A model generated the notes under the pieces. It worked only from the letters and a program-made list of their open reading frames with translations, did not search any database and had not been told where the DNA came from. Position numbers and translations under genes: made by a program. From the NCBI GenBank assembly GCA_029210875.1, contig JARGFJ010000001.1, forward strand, positions 62,001-126,000: a stretch of 64,000 nucleotides of DNA, written 5' to 3'. The DNA comes from Gammaproteobacteria bacterium (GTDB lineage: Bacteria > Pseudomonadota > Gammaproteobacteria > Nitrosococcales > Methylophagaceae). Each line of letters begins with the position of its first letter. Position 1 is the first letter of the stretch. Positions 17,101 to 25,479 of the stretch are shown here, in pieces.

Positions 17101-17245
17101 GAATTCGGATAGCCCCGGCCGAGAAGTGATGGGGCCGATGGCCAGCATTATTGTTGGTGGCTTGATCTCATCTACCATACTGAATTTATTGGTCTTGCCA
17201 AGTATTATGCTGCGATTTGGCCGGTTTGAGGCTAAACAACGTTAG
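14153..17245 (+). CDS. RND efflux permease, CzcA/heavy-metal-efflux-like
   Basis: A 1030-residue inner-membrane proton antiporter with the duplicated RND plan: one N-terminal helix, periplasmic loop 1, six helices around residues 340-545, loop 2, and a C-terminal helix bundle. SSLDIFPEFAPKQVIIQT near residue 35 and LGEVIDDAIIDTENIFRRL at about 397-415 are typical of the CzcA (HME-RND) side of the superfamily; the paired aspartates in IDDAIID lie in TM4. Metal selectivity is unclear, because the CzcA DFG signature is replaced by ALGEVIDD. The adaptor lies upstream in one operon. Confidence 0.85.
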   Translation: MLSHVVAFSVRFRGVVVALSVLLLSYGIYKLSNSSLDIFPEFAPKQVIIQTEAQGLTAEQVEVLVTQPLENALGGLVGTESIRSQSIPGLSVVILTFYDSTDIYLDRQLVSERLLGLNNALPDSVGPPLMVPLESSSGTIMTIGLSSDKHDLMSLRALVDWTLSPRLLSVEGVADINVFGGHEKQYQIQLDSDKLALHGLSIDDVSRASKQATGMMSSGYIENSNQRMMLQVSGQPTSAEHLAKVVLRHTEHGVLLLGDVANIVAAPAPAIGGAAIGGKPGVVLMVIGQYKANTLAVTHGIEAALAEFKKGFEADGITLHDNLFRPANYIESSLTNIREHLMVGGSLVMLVLFLFLFNLRTALISMTAIPLSLFAALIVLLEMGININIMVLGGLAIALGEVIDDAIIDTENIFRRLRENAALAQPKSTTQVVFDASMEVRSSVVYASFIVMLVFIPLLTLSGVAGRMFEPLGEAYILAIFASLAVALTVTPALCHILLTRWGHLSDKAPPLVRFLNPIYHWLLGLVSRFPKLTFSGVVIFCATGLAILPLLGGSFLPELREGHYIIHTASIPGTSIEESLRIGGQIEKRVAEIPGVRSTSQWAGRAERGADTFGTHYSEYEIDLEPMDGPAQQQILDEIREVLEAFPGINSEVNTFLTERIDETISGYTSPVVVNIYGKNLLGLDQKAQEVASVMRDIDGATDVQLRAPPGEPQLEVKLNLDKLAYWGLKPVEVMETIQTGFDGTVVGQVQEGNRVFDVVVVLPLQQRQQPDDVANLPIQTPAGALLRLRDVADVQQVSGRYMILHSGAQRLQTVTCNVSGRDLTSFFDELKQRVHDEVHFSSDIYPEFTGAAVAQAQSRQDLIVHSSLAGVAVLLLLYVALQSLRNMALVLINLPFSLVGGVIAVLVTNGVLSIGSLVGFVTLFGITLRNSIMLVSHFHYLVVEEGLPWNAETAIRGAQERLPSILITALVTALAMLPIAMNSDSPGREVMGPMASIIVGGLISSTILNLLVLPSIMLRFGRFEAKQR

Positions 17246-17319
17246 TCTTTTTTGGCTGCGATAAATGCTGCAATAACAATGACTGCGACGATTAACAAAA
17301 AGGCAAGTTCTAAAATCAT
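17242..17319 (-). CDS. Possible 25-residue single-span membrane peptide
   Basis: On the minus strand, a 25-codon frame reads MILELAFLLIVAVIVIAAF, continues IAAKKD, and then stops. It is one hydrophobic helix with a positively charged C-terminus, the make-up of many small bacterial membrane proteins. It lies 15 bases downstream of the LysM-like gene and its stop overlaps the convergent RND stop. There is no clear ribosome site, so chance cannot be excluded. Confidence 0.3.
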   Translation of the reverse strand: MILELAFLLIVAVIVIAAFIAAKKD

Positions 17320-17334
17320 TATCTAAAAGAGTTG

Positions 17335-18453
17335 CTATGGTGCGATCGGGAAAGTTTCAACTTCTTGATTGCGTTTATCAGAGAAAAATTGATAAATATC
17401 TGTTAGCTCCGGTGACGTAAAGTGAATCAAAATCAATTGTTGGCCTGGATAAATACGATTGGGATCACGGCTCATTACATGGGTGCTGAAGTTATAGATA
17501 TAACTTGAGGTGACTTTATTATTTAAAATTTTGCCTAAAAATGAACTCAGACCAGAAGGTAGTTTTTCATCAGCATCGGCAGGGATAATCGCATGAACCC
17601 TATCTTTATTATATTTAATGCCTTCAATATGCACACCTTCTCTAAACTTATCGATTAAGCCTGTTTGTATTATTCCCCATAGGCCTTGTTGATCAGCTTC
17701 TGTCACGCGATGTAAATAAAATAAAGCATTATCAGGCATGGTGCCGTTGTCGATGATGTCTTTGATCGCTAACGCTTGTACGCCATGATTGATAGTTGCA
17801 ACAATCGATTGTTGATTATCGATATCGGTGACGTTAGCCAGATCACCCGCTTTAATTTCTAAATTATGTTCTTGTTCAATAAGCACTGAAATAGGTGCTG
17901 TTAAATCAGCATTTGGATCACTTAAAAATTCAAACAGTGGTTTAGTTTGTTTTTCATCATTGTTATCAATGATAGTAATCACCGCCGTGTGATCTTGATG
18001 GTCATCACTTAACTGGGCCAGGGTGCTGGCTACCTGTTCTTTAGTTGTATATTGCAGCGTTATAGGCGTGTCGGCAGATAGATTAGGATCTGCTAATAAG
18101 TCTTCAATAGATGTTACGCGGTGTTCAAGGTTAGGCAATAGAATGGTGTTGTCATGGCGAACGAAGCGATCTTGATTTTCATTTATTGTTATCGATTGTT
18201 CTTTTTCATCAGCAAGCCCATCAATAAAAGCAATTGCTTCTTGTCGTGTTATTTGTTCTGGGCTTGGATTTTGTGTTTGCTTGATAATCGTGACTGGTTG
18301 TTGTGGCTCAATCAACTCTATCGGTGGGTTTACAGTGTGCTCTGTGCGTTTAGGTTCTTGAACACTAAAAAGAAGATAGCCAACTATCATTAAGACAGCC
18401 AGTGCTAAAAATGCCGGAATTAAAGAAAGTGCTGAACGCCCATTTGTTGCCAT
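17335..18453 (-). CDS. Membrane-anchored protein with degenerate LysM-like C-terminus, unknown function
   Basis: A 372-residue protein that I do not recognise as a named family. It has an N-terminal membrane anchor (about residues 8-28, SLIPAFLALAVLMIVGYLLF), a long acidic periplasmic region, and, near residues 335-360, MSRDPNRIYPGQQLILI. The last part matches the second half of a LysM repeat (xPNxIYPGQxLxI), so peptidoglycan binding is possible. ATG at 18,453 is preferred over the upstream start because GGT lies just before it and the anchor follows. It is 47 bases after mutL on the same strand and is probably co-transcribed with it, in the place where miaA follows mutL in E. coli. Confidence 0.5.
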   Translation of the reverse strand: MATNGRSALSLIPAFLALAVLMIVGYLLFSVQEPKRTEHTVNPPIELIEPQQPVTIIKQTQNPSPEQITRQEAIAFIDGLADEKEQSITINENQDRFVRHDNTILLPNLEHRVTSIEDLLADPNLSADTPITLQYTTKEQVASTLAQLSDDHQDHTAVITIIDNNDEKQTKPLFEFLSDPNADLTAPISVLIEQEHNLEIKAGDLANVTDIDNQQSIVATINHGVQALAIKDIIDNGTMPDNALFYLHRVTEADQQGLWGIIQTGLIDKFREGVHIEGIKYNKDRVHAIIPADADEKLPSGLSSFLGKILNNKVTSSYIYNFSTHVMSRDPNRIYPGQQLILIHFTSPELTDIYQFFSDKRNQEVETFPIAP

Positions 18454-18500
18454 AAATTTACCTTTGCTAAATATCAGGGTCAACAGACCCTGGCCCAAGG

Positions 18501-20147
18501 TCAGAATAAGCTACTAAGTGTTTCTTGATCAAGTCGCTGACACCATTGACTTGATTTTAATGGCTCTGGTAGCTGTTTTAGAATGAGGTCTGCTTGTTGT
18601 GATGAGCTAATTGCGATCATGGGCAGACGTTGTTCCAACAGGGTACTGAGCTGTTGGAGTGAGACTTTTTGTTGAACCAGGTGTGACGCAATTGAACGAA
18701 TTAATTCGACTATATCCACATGGGTTAAAAGGCTTGGTATAGCGTGAATAACGAGCTGATCATGTTGCGTCGTAAACGTTATTCCTAATGTAGCCAAGTC
18801 TGTTTGATGATTAATCATCGCCTGATGTTGCATGGTTTCCAATGTCACTGTTATTGGTACCAGGATAGGGCGTGAACGTAGTGAATTTGTTGCTAATGCG
18901 TGTCTGAATTGCTGTTGTCGTAATGCGCGCTCAGCGAGTTGTAAATCGATTAACCATGGTTGTGCATTATCACTAGTGACGATGACATAGCGTTGATGTA
19001 ATAAACTGGCAATTTGGTAGTTTAAATCTGCTGTTTGTTCGGGCTTTTTATGACGACGACTCTCGACGTCATACTGCTTGGGATTTTCAGCAATGTTGTT
19101 GTTTGGTATGTCAATATCCAGAGTTTGTTGCGCTATCACCTTAGCTTTTTGTTCTGTTGCTAATGCATCTTGTAGCGCACGCGTGATTAAGCCATGTACC
19201 AAACGCGCATCACGGAAACGTACTTCATGTTTAGTCGGATGAACATTGATATCAACTTTATCGAGCGGTAGCGTCAGATATAACACAAATGCGGGATGTC
19301 GACCGGCTGGTATCAAATCAACATAAGCCTGACGTATGGCATGATTGATAACGCGATCGCGAATAACTCGACCATTAATATAGAAATAATTTACATCGGT
19401 TTGTGGACGATGTGCTTGTGCTGTCCCTAACCAACCCTTCAATTTTATCTCGTCGAATTGCTGATCAATATAATGGCTGTTTTTGATAAAAGCATGGCCG
19501 CAGAGTTTGGCAATACGTTGTTGCTGTTGTTCCGTTGTACTCGCGATGGGGAGTTTAATAATCGAATGTGTGCCAGATTGGTAGTGAAACCCAATATCAA
19601 ATTTGCTTAACGCCAAACGGTATAGCGTTGTTGTTATATGATGAAGTTCTGTTTTGTCACCACGTAAAAAATGCTTACGAGCGGGTAGGTTAAAAAATAA
19701 TTCACGGACTTCGATTGTGGTTCCGATTGGATGGGCGAGTGGCGTAGGTTGGTGTTTATTTGCAGTGATTTGCCAGCCACATTCACTATCGTTTTGGCGT
19801 GAGCTTAAACTGAGATTGGATACAGAAGCAATACTGGGCAGTGCTTCACCACGAAAACCTAAACTTGCGATATGGCTTAATTGTTCACTTGAATGTAACT
19901 TGCTGGTGGCATGGCGACTTAATGCGAGCGCAAGATCATCGGGGTGGATGCCACTACCATTATCACGCACTCGGATCAGCTGACTGCCAGCACCTTCAAT
20001 ATCAATATATAGTTGTGTTGCACCGGCATCGATACTGTTTTCAACCAATTCTTTGACAACTGAAGCAGGGCGTTCAATGACTTCACCAGCAGCAATTTGA
20101 TTGGCCAAATGAAGGGGGAGAGCTTGAATACGTTGTGTTAATGACAT
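18501..20147 (-). CDS. mutL: DNA mismatch repair protein MutL
   Basis: A 548-residue GHKL ATPase that links MutS to downstream repair steps. The N-terminal ATPase motifs are clear: ANQIAAGEVIERPASVVKEL at about 15-34, RDNGSGI (61-67) and GFRGEALPSIASVS (97-110). The transducer region has HPTKHEVRFRD. The C-terminal dimerisation domain lacks the DQHA metal endonuclease motif, as in E. coli, which suggests a MutH-dependent or otherwise nickase-dependent system. It sits after amiB as in other gammaproteobacteria. Confidence 0.96.
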   Translation of the reverse strand: MSLTQRIQALPLHLANQIAAGEVIERPASVVKELVENSIDAGATQLYIDIEGAGSQLIRVRDNGSGIHPDDLALALSRHATSKLHSSEQLSHIASLGFRGEALPSIASVSNLSLSSRQNDSECGWQITANKHQPTPLAHPIGTTIEVRELFFNLPARKHFLRGDKTELHHITTTLYRLALSKFDIGFHYQSGTHSIIKLPIASTTEQQQQRIAKLCGHAFIKNSHYIDQQFDEIKLKGWLGTAQAHRPQTDVNYFYINGRVIRDRVINHAIRQAYVDLIPAGRHPAFVLYLTLPLDKVDINVHPTKHEVRFRDARLVHGLITRALQDALATEQKAKVIAQQTLDIDIPNNNIAENPKQYDVESRRHKKPEQTADLNYQIASLLHQRYVIVTSDNAQPWLIDLQLAERALRQQQFRHALATNSLRSRPILVPITVTLETMQHQAMINHQTDLATLGITFTTQHDQLVIHAIPSLLTHVDIVELIRSIASHLVQQKVSLQQLSTLLEQRLPMIAISSSQQADLILKQLPEPLKSSQWCQRLDQETLSSLF

Positions 20148-20194
20148 GCCGTCATTTTATACCTAAGTACTTGGGGATGACAGTCGCGTTTTAA

Positions 20195-21538
20195 TTAAGG
20201 AATCATCAATACATCGCCCACTTTTAAGCGCGATGTTTTCAATGAATTGGATGTTTTAAGTTCGTTGAGCGAAACCTGATACCGCTCAGCAATAGTACTT
20301 AAGGTATCGCCACTGTTGACGATATGTTGCTGTGGCACTTTAGTACCAGGTAAGGGATTGCGTTGGAAGTAGTGTCGAATACCGGATAACATAGCTTGAG
20401 CAAGTTTATTTTGATGACTGGATGATTTTAATTTGCGCTCTTCATCAGGGTTGGAAATAAACGCTGTTTCAACCAATATAGAGGGAATATCGGGCGATTT
20501 TAGTACCACAAAAGCCGCTGATTCGACCTGTTTTTTATGGACATTGCCAACACGTTTTAAACCGGATAACACGTTATTGGCCACTTCCAGACTCGCTTCC
20601 AGGCTTGCCGTTTGTGACAAATCAAGCAAAACAGAGGCTAATAAATCATCTTTGTCTTCCAGGCTAATACCCCCAGCCAGATCGGCCGCATTTTCTTTAT
20701 CGGCCAATAATTTTGCGGCTTCACTACTCGCGCCTCGTTCAGATAAGACAAACACTGACGCGCCTCGTGCATTTCGCTTATGAAAGGCATCAGCATGAAT
20801 GGATATAAACATATCTGCGTTATTTTGACGTGCACGTTTAATACGTTGGCGTAACGTCAGGAATACATCACTATCCCGCGTTAAGTAAGCACTCATTCCT
20901 GGTTCTTTATCGACCAGTTTTGCCAAGCGACGGGCAATGGCTAACACAACATCTTTTTCACGGGTACCATGACGACCTAAAGCGCCAGAATCCTGTCCGC
21001 CATGGCCAGCATCAATTGCAACAATGATATTACGAGGTGGACTAGGTTTAGTTATTTTGGAGATAGTTGGTGTTGCAGCTTTGGTAGTAGCCGGCTCAGC
21101 TTTAGTTTCAATAACCGTTTTTTCTGATGTATCTCCCTTGGCTGCTTTTGTTACGACAGGATCGTGCAAGTCTATAACCAATCGAGACGGCATGGTTGTG
21201 TTTGCGCTAAGTGTTTGGCTGGTAAATTGGACTGGTTTTTTCAGATCTAAAACAACACGAAGTGTATTTTTTTGCCAGATACCATAGCGAATGGTTTGTA
21301 TAGGTGAATCAGACAATGTAGGCAGCGTGAGTACGTGCGGTTTCTGTGTTGATTTAAGATCAATTACAACACGATCAGGGTTAGTCAAGGTAAAAATAGA
21401 ATGCTCTATGTGTGTGCTTAAATCGAATACCAGCCGTGTATCGGCTTCGTTATGAGACAAACGAAGGCCTTCAATCGTTGCTGCAACGCTGGCATGACTA
21501 AAAAATAGTAATAGTAAACCTAGTAATAATCTAAGCAT
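20195..21538 (-). CDS. amiB: N-acetylmuramoyl-L-alanine amidase AmiB
   Basis: A 447-residue secreted zinc amidase that splits septal peptidoglycan. It has a signal peptide (about residues 1-20), an AMIN domain (about 21-130) that targets the division site, a Pro/Lys/Thr linker, and an Amidase_3 domain starting IVAIDAGHGGQDSGA with SIHADAF and ILVETAFISNPDEE giving zinc and catalytic residues. A C-terminal LysM repeat follows (about 400-447, VNSGDTLSTIAERYQVS). The LysM and the tsaE-amiB-mutL order favour AmiB over AmiC. Confidence 0.93.
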   Translation of the reverse strand: MLRLLLGLLLLFFSHASVAATIEGLRLSHNEADTRLVFDLSTHIEHSIFTLTNPDRVVIDLKSTQKPHVLTLPTLSDSPIQTIRYGIWQKNTLRVVLDLKKPVQFTSQTLSANTTMPSRLVIDLHDPVVTKAAKGDTSEKTVIETKAEPATTKAATPTISKITKPSPPRNIIVAIDAGHGGQDSGALGRHGTREKDVVLAIARRLAKLVDKEPGMSAYLTRDSDVFLTLRQRIKRARQNNADMFISIHADAFHKRNARGASVFVLSERGASSEAAKLLADKENAADLAGGISLEDKDDLLASVLLDLSQTASLEASLEVANNVLSGLKRVGNVHKKQVESAAFVVLKSPDIPSILVETAFISNPDEERKLKSSSHQNKLAQAMLSGIRHYFQRNPLPGTKVPQQHIVNSGDTLSTIAERYQVSLNELKTSNSLKTSRLKVGDVLMIP

Positions 21539-21638
21539 GACCTTATCTCTAAGAGTTACTTGAACAATAGTGTGAAAGGATAATGCAAAAAAATCAAGTT
21601 ATTCTTTAATAATAAGCAACATAGCACCTAAACTTGAA

Positions 21639-22094
21639 TTATTTATTAAGATTTTTCAGGAGGGTGTGACCTGCGTCACTTTGTGATGAAAGTGCGGCTT
21701 GACGCCCACTGTTTTGGTAAGTGAGTTTAATAACAAGATCGGGAGTGGGTAGATAACCTTGTCCTTGTTTTGCCCATTCGATAATACAAAGTGACTGATT
21801 TGAAAGGTAGTCATCCAGACCTAAATAATCGAGTTCTTCGGGATCTGCGACACGGTATAAATCGAAATGAAAAACGGTTCTATTTTCTAAATCATAGCGC
21901 TCAACGAGGGTATAGGTTGGGCTTTTTACATTGCCAGTATGACCTAGAGCATGAAGTAGGCCACGTGTTAAGGTTGTTTTGCCCGCACCTAGCTCACCTT
22001 CTAAATGAATGATGAATAACTGATGCGGGCATAAAAGTGCTATGCGTTTGCCTAGTTCCAGCGTTGCCGCTTCATTTTCTAAATACAGTGTCAC
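21639..22094 (-). CDS. tsaE: tRNA threonylcarbamoyladenosine biosynthesis ATPase TsaE
   Basis: A 151-residue P-loop protein required, with TsaB and TsaD, for t6A37 in tRNAs reading ANN codons. Walker A is GELGAGKTTLTRG near residues 34-46, SPTYTLVERY follows the switch region, and HFDLYR plus IIEWAKQG complete the family pattern. It starts 8 bases after nnr and continues toward amiB, in the conserved cluster. Confidence 0.95.
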   Translation of the reverse strand: MTLYLENEAATLELGKRIALLCPHQLFIIHLEGELGAGKTTLTRGLLHALGHTGNVKSPTYTLVERYDLENRTVFHFDLYRVADPEELDYLGLDDYLSNQSLCIIEWAKQGQGYLPTPDLVIKLTYQNSGRQAALSSQSDAGHTLLKNLNK

Positions 22095-22102
22095 GCAAGC
22101 AA

Positions 22103-23587
22103 TTAATAAATTAAATTAGCTAAATGTCTTAAGTGTGGTACTAAGTCCATCGCTAACATACCACGCTCACCATCCTGTTCAGCAGCTTTATCACCAGCCA
22201 TACCATGTAAGGTAACACCAACACATGCGGCATCCATTAATGGGAAGCCTTGCGCTAATAAACCGCCAATAACCCCAGCAAGCACGTCTCCCATACCACC
22301 GCTACCCATTCCTGGATTGCCCCAGGTCGATAGACGAGTAATAGAACTGCCATCGTGGATGAGCGTACCTGAGCCTTTTAATACAGCGACACCACCATAA
22401 CGGCGTTGAAGTTCTCTAACCGCATTAAAACGATCGGCCTGAATTTCTGCCGATGTACACTCAAGTAAACGTGCAGCCTCACCGGGATGAGGTGTTAAGA
22501 TCCAGTTGTCATGATATTGTGGTTTTTTACTGATTAAATTCAGAGCATCCGCATCAACTACCATTGGTAAATTGCTAGCGATAGCTTGTTCAAACAGCAT
22601 TTGTCCCCATTCACCCTGTCCTAAACCGGGGCCAACAGTGAGTGAATTAGCACGTTCTACCAAGGGTGCTAAATCGGCGGGTGTTTCTACGCCGTAACAC
22701 ATCAGTTCTGGTCTAGCCAGATTTAGAATAGGACCATGTTCAGAACGTGTTGCAATGCTGGTTAAACCTGCCCCAACACGCGCACCTGCTTCAGCTGCAA
22801 CCCGAGCCGCGCCAGACATACCGTAATCACCACCAATAATCAAAAGATGACCATACAAACCTTTATGGCCAGTACGTTCACGCGGGGCGAGCAATTCTGC
22901 ATCATATTCAAGGCTGACCCGACGTGCAGTCGGTGTCAGTTCTTTATAAAGTGCAGATGGAATTTGTAATGAATCGAAACAAACAGTACCTGAGTAATTA
23001 GGGCCTTCACCAATAAATAACCCTTTATTTAAGCCCATTAAGCTTAGACAGAGAGTCGCTTTAACTGCTGCACCCATATGACTGCCTGTATCGGCATGCA
23101 GGCCAGATGGAATATCCAAAGATAAAACGGGGGTGCGTTTGTTGTTGTTAATTGCTTCAATGGCTAATTTGTAGTCACCGACAACTTCACGGTTAAGACC
23201 TGTTCCTAATAATGCATCAACAATAATGTCGGTAGAAGGTAGTTTGCCTTCGAATGTATGGACTTCACTACCTGTTGCAAGAAAGGCGTCTTTTGCAGCC
23301 GCTGTTTCATTACTCATAGCGTCATTGCCGACTTGATAGACAACCACGCGATAACCAGCATCAAGCGCCTGCCTTGCTAATTCAAAACCATCACCGCCAT
23401 TATTGCCTGTTCCGCAAACAACCAGTAAGCGTTCCGCTTGTGGCCAATGATTTTTGATTGTTGATAATGCAGCGGCACCAGCACGCGCCATTAGCTTGGC
23501 TGTAGAAACATTGTGTTGTTCAATAACAATGCGATCCAGTTCGCGGGTTTGATCAGCGGTATAAAGATCGTGAGGTATATTTAGCAT
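22103..23587 (-). CDS. nnr: Bifunctional NAD(P)H-hydrate epimerase/dehydratase
   Basis: A 494-residue fusion repairing hydrated NAD(P)H. The N-terminal YjeF_N epimerase has CGTGNNGGDGFELARQA, and the C-terminal ribokinase-like dehydratase has LLIIGGDYGMSGAARVAAEA, TPHPGEAARLL and NPGMGSGGMGDVLAGVIGG. I set the start at ATG 23,587 because GGA lies about 7 bases upstream; the farther starts at 23,593 and 23,620 lack this spacing. It is divergent from queG with 47 bases between starts. Confidence 0.95.
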   Translation of the reverse strand: MLNIPHDLYTADQTRELDRIVIEQHNVSTAKLMARAGAAALSTIKNHWPQAERLLVVCGTGNNGGDGFELARQALDAGYRVVVYQVGNDAMSNETAAAKDAFLATGSEVHTFEGKLPSTDIIVDALLGTGLNREVVGDYKLAIEAINNNKRTPVLSLDIPSGLHADTGSHMGAAVKATLCLSLMGLNKGLFIGEGPNYSGTVCFDSLQIPSALYKELTPTARRVSLEYDAELLAPRERTGHKGLYGHLLIIGGDYGMSGAARVAAEAGARVGAGLTSIATRSEHGPILNLARPELMCYGVETPADLAPLVERANSLTVGPGLGQGEWGQMLFEQAIASNLPMVVDADALNLISKKPQYHDNWILTPHPGEAARLLECTSAEIQADRFNAVRELQRRYGGVAVLKGSGTLIHDGSSITRLSTWGNPGMGSGGMGDVLAGVIGGLLAQGFPLMDAACVGVTLHGMAGDKAAEQDGERGMLAMDLVPHLRHLANLIY

Positions 23588-23634
23588 AGTCATTTCCAAT
23601 GTATAAAATTTCGAGCTCACCTATAATAGCCTGC

Positions 23635-24738
23635 ATGAGTGAGATAAATACAGCTTTGACAGAAATTGATTTAATCGATGATTTGCAGATGTGGGCAAAA
23701 TCATTTGGATTTCAACAGCTTGGTATTAGTGATATTGATCTTGAGCACGCAGGCCAATCATTAAAGGAATGGGTAAATGCTGGATTTCATGGCGACATGG
23801 ATTATATGGTTCGTCATGGTAGTATGCGTACCCATCCTGAACAGCTTGTTCCAGGCACAATTCGTGTTATTTCTGTTCGGATGGACTATTTGCCGGAGCA
23901 GACTACCGAGTCATGGCGCGTTTTAAATGACGATAACAAGGGCTTTGTGTCACGTTATGCTTTGGGGCGTGATTATCATAAATTAATGCGAAAACGACTA
24001 CAGAAGCTGGCGCAGAAAATTGAAGCAGAAATTACTGATATGGGTTTTCGTGTTTTTTGTGATAGCGCGCCTGTTATGGAAAAAGCATTAGCACAAAAGG
24101 CAGGGTTAGGCTGGGTTGGAAAGCATAGTAATATTCTGAATCGTGAGCATGGTTCTTATTTCTTTTTGGGCGAAATTTATACCGACTTACCATTACCTTT
24201 GACAGAAGCGACAACAGAGCATTGTGGCTCTTGTGTTGCGTGTATTGATATCTGTCCGACCAAAGCAATTGTGTCACCTTATCAGGTTGATGCCAGACGT
24301 TGTATTTCATACTTAACTATCGAATTACGTGATGCTATTCCAGTTGAATTTCGCCCAATGATGGGTAACCGTATTTATGGTTGTGATGATTGCCAATTAG
24401 TTTGCCCTTGGAACAAGTTTGCACACATTACACAAGAAAACGATTTTTTACCTAAGCATGGTTTAGATGCACCAGACTTACTCGAATTATTTGCCTGGAC
24501 AGAGCAAGAGTTTCTAACGAAATTAGAAGGTAGCCCTATACGTCGGATCGGTTATGAATGTTGGTTGCGTAATATTGCGATTGCACTTGGAAATGCGACA
24601 TCTTCTAATGCGATTGTGTCGGCACTCACTGCCCGTTTAGCTGATTGTACTGATATGGTTAAGGAGCATATAGAGTGGGCATTAGCGCAGCACTCCAGCC
24701 ATTTTTCAGAAGTAGGTTTTGATCACGTGTTGGATTAA
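23635..24738 (+). CDS. queG: Epoxyqueuosine reductase QueG
   Basis: A 367-residue cobalamin- and 4Fe-4S-dependent enzyme for the last step of queuosine tRNA modification. Two ferredoxin-like clusters are visible: CGSCVACIDICP and YGCDDCQLVCPWNK. The substrate and cobalamin side has CDSAPVMEKALAQKAGLGWVG. The C-terminus holds HEAT-like helices. ATG at 23,635 is preferred to the upstream 23,599. It is divergent to nnr, as in E. coli. Confidence 0.95.
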   Translation: MSEINTALTEIDLIDDLQMWAKSFGFQQLGISDIDLEHAGQSLKEWVNAGFHGDMDYMVRHGSMRTHPEQLVPGTIRVISVRMDYLPEQTTESWRVLNDDNKGFVSRYALGRDYHKLMRKRLQKLAQKIEAEITDMGFRVFCDSAPVMEKALAQKAGLGWVGKHSNILNREHGSYFFLGEIYTDLPLPLTEATTEHCGSCVACIDICPTKAIVSPYQVDARRCISYLTIELRDAIPVEFRPMMGNRIYGCDDCQLVCPWNKFAHITQENDFLPKHGLDAPDLLELFAWTEQEFLTKLEGSPIRRIGYECWLRNIAIALGNATSSNAIVSALTARLADCTDMVKEHIEWALAQHSSHFSEVGFDHVLD

Positions 24739-24793
24739 AATATCAGTTATGCACCAACTTCGTTTCCGACCTACACTTGATATTGGTCTGTGA

Positions 24794-24811
24794 GTTGGAC
24801 TTCAGTCCAAC
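24794..24811. repeat. Hairpin GTTGGACT-TC-AGTCCAAC between queG and orn
   Basis: A perfect 8-base stem with a 2-base loop in the 91-base convergent gap between queG and orn, flanked by CCGACCTACA and CTACGGTCAGG. It has the look of a small dispersed intergenic repeat. Its role as a terminator is doubtful, as no T run follows. Confidence 0.4.
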
Positions 24812-24829
24812 ATCTGTCGTAACCTACGG

Positions 24830-25378
24830 TCAGGGTAATTTAATGAAATGTTCACGATAATGCTGTAGTTCTCTGATCGAGTCCTTAACATCATCCATGG
24901 CTAGATGTGACGAGTTTTTCTTAAAGCTTTTTTCTACTTTTGGTGCCCAGCGTCGAGCGAGTTCTTTTAGTGAACTCACATCAAGATTGCGGTAGTGAAA
25001 AAAGGCTTCTAATTCAGGCATTAAGCGAGCCATAAAACGACGATCCTGGCAGATACTGTTGCCACACATAGGGGAAACACCGGCTGGCACGTATTGCTTT
25101 AAGAACGCTAACGTTTGCTGTTCGGCCTCTGCTGTGGTTACGATACTGTTTTTGACGCGCTCAGTTAAGCCTGATTTGCCATGCTGCCGAGTATTCCAGT
25201 CATCCATGCCTTCTAATAGAGCATCATCTTGGTGAATGGCTAAAATCGGACCTTCAGCAACGACGTCCAGATTGCCGTTGGTGACCAGTGTTGCGATTTC
25301 AATAATGGCATCAGTATTGGTATCGAGACCGGTCATTTCCAGATCTATCCATATAAGGTTATTTTTGCTTTTGACCAT
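24830..25378 (-). CDS. orn: Oligoribonuclease
   Basis: A 182-residue DEDDh 3'-5' exonuclease that degrades 2-5 nucleotide RNAs and pGpG. ExoI motif [20 protein letters not shown] starts at residue 10, followed by [20 protein letters not shown] (ExoII region) and the [15 protein letters not shown] histidine/aspartate block (ExoIII). Length is typical. As in E. coli it lies next to queG. Confidence 0.97.
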   Translation of the reverse strand: MVKSKNNLIWIDLEMTGLDTNTDAIIEIATLVTNGNLDVVAEGPILAIHQDDALLEGMDDWNTRQHGKSGLTERVKNSIVTTAEAEQQTLAFLKQYVPAGVSPMCGNSICQDRRFMARLMPELEAFFHYRNLDVSSLKELARRWAPKVEKSFKKNSSHLAMDDVKDSIRELQHYREHFIKLP

Positions 25379-25479
25379 GGCATCCGTCTTTTTATGTGTG
25401 AAAAAAATGAACTAACTTGCCAAGGATTGTATCAAAGGCTAACCTGCATGGCATTGTTAAGATCTAATTGGTTAAAAAT

